Assembly: GCA_900618425.1 (NCBI GenBank)
Contig: UZAN01039706.1
Coordinates: 1-64,000 of the forward strand
DNA length: 64,000 nt
Direction of reading: 5' to 3'
From: Echinostoma caproni
Taxonomy: Eukaryota > Platyhelminthes > Trematoda > Plagiorchiida > Echinostomatidae
The notes beneath the pieces are model-generated. The model worked only from the letters and a program-made list of their open reading frames with translations. It did no database searches and was not told where the DNA came from. This document shows, piece after piece, positions 59,993-64,000 of the stretch (the stretch's first letter is position 1; each line of letters begins with the position of its first letter). The translations under genes and the position numbers were made by a program.

Positions 59993-62136
59993 ATGGTTAG
60001 TCACATTAGCTTTGCCTTGGTGATTAATCCCCTTCCCTCTCCCGTTCTTTGTGTTACTGTGTCGTGTTGTGCGTTGTGATTAGCAATCAGCTCTTCATCG
60101 CACGGTAGTTATCTCACTGACTATATAACAAATCACTTTGACTACAGTATGCACGTATACAGATGCAGCGAAATGATCATGGATACATTATGCAAAAGCA
60201 TGTTTCTGATCTCTTTGTTCAAATTTGTGACGGGACAATATTGTTTTCGATATATTTTGTCGAGTTTTTCATGTTTCCAACCTTCTAACTGTCAATTAAT
60301 TTTGTGTGAACTTGTTTTACCACTGTACGGGTCAGGACAACTACCAGAAGAGCTTTATGTAGCTCTCTGCCTGGAAGTGTTTGTCCGAGTTACCTTTCAT
60401 AGTAGAACCGCATGTTCTATTGAGTCAGCCACATGAATCATGGGAGACGGTGATGTGATGAAAAAACACATGGAGTGCACGTCACGTACACAAGAGAACC
60501 ACATTTCCAACGGGAAGAAATTACCAAATATGTGATGATCATTGCAAAATCTGGGAAGTTTCTACCACATCTATCACAAAATGGCCGTTCTCACTTTGCT
60601 TAGCTGCGCGAATTAGATACGATCGTCAACTTTTTCGTACAACTCTTTTTAGGAATCGGACGCGAAAAGTTGAAAATTTGATTTGTGATTTGGCCCGGGC
60701 CGTTTACGTTAACGATATTTTACACTATCACGCTCACGTTTCATTTCTTTCCAGTACCTTATGTCTGTACACCAGGAATAAGCTAATCCATAAAAGGAAC
60801 AAACTAAACTAATTTACTTATTGATTTGAGGTGTTTACTGTGTAGCTCAAGCGTGTGGATGATGGTTTGAGTCCCAGCGGAGACAAAGTTGTGCCCTACT
60901 GACGACTGCTAAATAGGGCGACACAGATGTTCTGTGCCCTTTGTCGATCATCACCACCAAATCCGTAGCTAAGGAAACGCCAGAAAACCATAATGATAAT
61001 ACATTGTTCAAATATTTGTGAAACATAATTCTCTGATCAAGCTATCTTATAAACAGTAATAATTTTGCGATGAGTACTATAATGAGTGTCCTCTGTAATT
61101 CACACGTATTAGTGATTAGTGAGCAAGTTTTGATAAGAGTGTGAAATCGGATTTTCGAAAATGTTTGATCCGCAAAAGAAAACTGACATTGGAGACAGGA
61201 GTTTACCACTGCATTCATTTTATTGGTAGCCTAGCCGGCATCAAAAAAATTGATCACAGACATTTACATAAACAACCTTAAATAGAAACACAAACGCTAT
61301 GAAGAGGCAAAAATTGCTTCAGCCCAAACCAAAATTCGGTGTACTGCTTTATTAGTTAAAGTTGTGTTATTTAAAAGAATGAAGAAAGGAACAGTATAAT
61401 CAGGAAACCGTTGACGGTGCCTTGCTGAACACTGACATTCAAAATAACATGATGGTGAAGTTGATTGTTACAATTTTCTCACGTATTAACGTTATTCTAC
61501 TTGCATAAAATAAAAGAGAAATCGTGAATACAACAACAATCATTCAGTTCACTTGTGTCTCCTCTACCAAAACATAGGGTTTCTTCGGCAAATTGCTCTC
61601 TTGAGTGGTTTGATCAATTGGGAAAATAAGAAGAGAGACGTATGTGGCTGAGGATATTACCAGAATGAGGGAACGGGTTGTTCGTGAAAACTTCGCATTG
61701 ATAACCCGTTGGATTTACTCAGTAAAACGCTAGCGGCTGAGGAAAAGTCTGAGAACAATAAACGATACGTGCGTCTTTTAGTAATATGACAAAGCATGAT
61801 AGAAATTAAACTAGATGATCTCATGTAAAGCTTTCGCAAATTCAGTGAATGCTGTTAAATTCACACCAAGAGAAGACGCTTTTACTCAATGATTAGATTT
61901 TAAACGGAGTGGAGTAAAATTAATAGGATGGTCTCTGGATTTGCGACTGTTATCTTTGAATTATCATCAATCATCAAGCGGCATTTTGACAAAGCTGATC
62001 TGGGTAGATCAAGGAAAGCTATAGACTTTCTCTTTGCCAAATATGCAAAATATCTGCCCGCCCTCCTATAATTGGTACAAAAAAATGACATTCCTTTTTC
62101 GACTAAGCACCACCAAAAATAAAATTGTGACCTTAC

Positions 62137-62258
62137 CTCATACAAACGAATGATGTTTGGATGATGCAGCATTTCCAGAATGGAAATTTCCCGACTAAGC
62201 AGTCTTCTTGTTGGGGCATCCATCCGCGTCTTATCTAACACTTTAATGGCGACCAGTT
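62137..62258 (-). CDS. NIM1K: NIM1-like Ser/Thr kinase, exon with VAIK lysine and alpha-C helix
   Basis: On the minus strand the exon follows a TTTGTTTCAG acceptor and ends before GTAAGG. It encodes LVAIKVLDKTRMDAP, then RRLLSREISILEMLHHPN and IIRLYE. The invariant ATP-anchoring Lys (VAIK) and the alpha-C Glu (SREIS) are both present. The sequence closely follows human NIM1 (VAIKILDKTKLD, LLSREISSMEKLHHPNIIRLYE). NIM1 is a cytosolic AMPK-related Ser/Thr kinase of the CAMK group activated by LKB1. The exon starts with two bases completing a codon and ends in phase 0, fitting the next exon 11.2 kb downstream. The 5' coding part with the glycine loop is otherwise outside or only tentatively found in the window. 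Confidence 0.9.
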
Positions 62259-62666
62259 CTGAAACAAAGATGTGGAAACGGTAATTTGGATTTTCAAGTT
62301 TACTTATATCGTCATCAAGAATAAATAATGAATACGGTATTAAATATCCAAGTCTAGACGACATTTATTTACATATGTGCAGTTGATATAAGAAAAGCGA
62401 AAAGTAGCGCCAGTTGAAACTATTCCCATCTGCAAAGGAATTCGGTGGGGTGCACTGCCAATCACCATCGTACAGTACCTATGTACTTCCTACTTACTAT
62501 TGTGTGCTAATTGCAAAAGCCGAAAAACATCGTAACAAGCTGGGAGCAGCGCAGCACAACGGCGAAAATGTCATGTGTCATTTTGAGCCAACTAAGCTAC
62601 TTACGACAAACAGTTTAGCAGCAAATTAAGGATTTCAAACGACAGACCTGATCTTTCCAAGCTTAC

Positions 62667-62707
62667 CCGAGTCAGTGACATAAACCACACAGCCATCACC
62701 ATTGCAA
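62667..62707 (-). CDS. NIM1K: NIM1-like kinase, possible 41-nt glycine-loop mini-exon
   Basis: This is a candidate exon just 5' of the VAIK exon. Read on the minus strand, a long pyrimidine-rich tract ending CACACAG precedes it and a GTAAGC donor follows. It reads CNGDGCVVYVTDS and ends with one base (G) that joins the AA at the start of the next exon to give Glu, producing VVYVTDSELVAIKVLDK. That matches the strand leading into a kinase VAIK motif in phase and in character. The first two glycines of a normal GxGxxG loop are not seen, and the segment is about three residues shorter than in human NIM1. The frame stays open upstream to an ATG at 62841, so it could instead be the end of a longer exon (62667-62841). 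The phase match and splice sites are seen; membership of the gene is inferred. Confidence 0.42.
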
Positions 62708-63785
62708 CTGTGTGACAAAAGTAAAGAAAAGACATCCATTGCTTTTGATTTCATTTCCTTCTTAGATAACGTAGATGAATATCTGGAAGGTGATTTTGGC
62801 AAGTCTAAACGATACACCACAGTGCATTGTTTCTCGTTCATCTTGTGCGTTTTTAAATGAAATATCTGAGGAAGGAAACATTCAGAGCTCTTTCCAATGA
62901 AATTTTACAAAAGGTCAAACACCTTTACCGGAAACTGATGGTTACAGTTTGGTAAAGTTTACTATTAACTAATGATTTATGTGATTACATCACAAAATAG
63001 ACATCGGGGGTTTATCGTTGATAAATGTTTGAACCATCGAGAAGTGCTATTCGTACGTCACGGAAGATGTTGTTTTTCTGAATTGCTTCATTTAAGCAGC
63101 ATCTAATTCAACCAAAGTTTTACATTTGATCCAGATTCGTGCAGATAAACCGCAAACATTTTATGCTGAATCAGTTGTTTCAGGAGTTAATCAAGGGTCA
63201 TTCATCACGTTCTTTACACAGTACATCAGATGCGATAAGGACGAGCAAACTCGGAAAGATATGGAAACACTCTAAATACAGCAGTATGGACTAAACTATT
63301 AAATAGGTAGTGTAAAATAAAACATCTTTCTTATTCGAGTTCCTGTTGGGAAGTCTAATTAAATTGGTATTGTTAATTGAACAGCTCAACGTTGTAGAAA
63401 CCTAGCGTTTCTTCATGCCAATAAGCTTTTGGGGATGATTTTGACCATTGTGTGATGAAGAATAAACAGACGGCAAAAAATTAAAAAATCAAATTGTTTT
63501 TGGGAAACTCTGATGAAAAAACTGTAGGATACAAGCTGTCGAGGAAAGCAACAGTCAATATTGATTCTACTTTCAAAAAAGAACCTCAAACAACAACAGC
63601 AATTTCTCTTCAACCACAGGTACTCTGTGTCCTGAAAATGTCAACATAAATCATGTTTGCGAGATTTTCGGACTGGCAATCCTATAGGTCTGTGTAGCAA
63701 TTGTCACTGTTCACCGATAAAAGCAATTAGCCTCAATATGACAGTTATTGCTGCCTTGGCATAATGCTTGTCTACAAGCCGATGT
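62708..63785. other. upstream of the last recognised kinase exon, nothing certain
   Basis: The open frame continuing to an ATG at 62841 may be intron or coding. Beyond it no kinase glycine-loop sequence or other gene was recognised. Confidence 0.45.
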
Positions 63786-63789
63786 TACG

Positions 63790-63811
63790 TATATATATAT
63801 ATATATATATA
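63790..63811. repeat. (AT)n microsatellite
   Basis: About 22 bases of alternating TA. Confidence 0.95.
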
Positions 63812-64000
63812 ATGGTTTGCATGATAAAAGCGTCTTACCACAAAGATTTATCAGAAAATTGCTTTTAACGCTGAATATACCATTAGGTCAAATCCACCAC
63901 AAGCTAGTTGAGCTGCTTGACTAAGTGATAAAATTCTCAGATAATAAACCACACATGATTTTCTGGTAAAACTTATCATAACCTTTCACTCATCAATAAA

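Larger units (their letters stand above)
50922..62136 (-). other. kinase intron, 11.2 kb
   Basis: It holds a 430-base gap, an (AT)n tract, an ambiguous coding-like patch at 57.1 kb and the inverted Penelope-like relic at 59-60 kb. The stretches 51.0-55.6, 57.6-58.9 and 60.5-62.1 kb show nothing recognised. Confidence 0.7.

Noticed and set aside
60843..60877. TAGCTCAAGCGTG followed by GGTTTGAGTCCCAG, resembling tRNA A and B boxes
   Set aside because: The two boxes are only about eight bases apart, far too close for a tRNA or an intact SINE head.
1..64000. CRISPR arrays, operons, Shine-Dalgarno sites, rRNA genes
   Set aside because: None seen. The window is eukaryotic nuclear DNA and no regularly spaced repeat-spacer pattern is present.

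Overview
The window looks like nuclear DNA of a flatworm, most probably a digenean trematode (fluke). Protein-coding sequence is sparse and split into short exons with GT-AG junctions and introns of 1 to 15 kb. The rest is AT-rich and littered with decayed retroelements: Penelope-like elements, an RTE-like non-LTR family, tRNA-derived SINEs and small foldback elements. The assignment to flukes is an inference from genome style and repeat content. There is nothing prokaryotic here. The sequence carries two long N gaps (23362-23959 and 55661-56090), one NN and three single N's.

The main gene is on the minus strand and runs from about 62.7 kb down to 14.5 kb. Seven well-supported exons (62137-62258, 50775-50921, 45743-46139, 30729-30864, 22549-22942, 15829-16316, 14505-14721) join in consistent phase. 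Together they encode an orthologue of the AMPK-related Ser/Thr kinase NIM1 (NIM1K), from the VAIK lysine to a C-terminus ending FCVIL-stop. A 41-nt mini-exon at 62667-62707 may supply part of the glycine loop. The 5' end of the gene lies outside the window. Its striking property is an insertion of about 115 residues between the catalytic loop (HRDIKADN) and the DFG motif, encoded in exon 45743-46139. This is topologically like the spacer of SRPK kinases but is not expected in NIM1.

The second gene is on the plus strand at 4.8-5.76 kb. It is a divergent class I methyltransferase resembling BUD23/WBSCR22, the 18S rRNA m7G methyltransferase, and lacks the family's basic C-terminal tail.

Region by region: 0.1-0.8 kb (minus) and 7.0-8.0 kb (plus) are 5' pieces of one RTE-like family, the second reaching the endonuclease domain. 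A DDE transposon relic (Tc1/IS630 type) lies at 8.6-9.2 kb. A nearly full-length but dead Penelope-like element with inverted termini lies at 10.5-12.8 kb. From 14.5 kb on, everything lies within the kinase gene. Its introns hold a rearranged Penelope-like cluster (17.4-18.7 kb), an unidentified exon-like ORF (20.8-21.1 kb), tRNA-derived SINEs (21.2, 24.6 kb and others), a 68-bp near-perfect palindrome (24.3 kb), a foldback MITE (33.6 kb), an antisense RTE reverse transcriptase (38.4-39.9 kb), two more Penelope-like relics (43.4 and 59 kb, the latter inverted head-to-head) and an RTE 3' end (46.6 kb).

The mobile elements are all visibly broken by stops, frameshifts or altered catalytic motifs. 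The two cellular genes have no obvious functional link.
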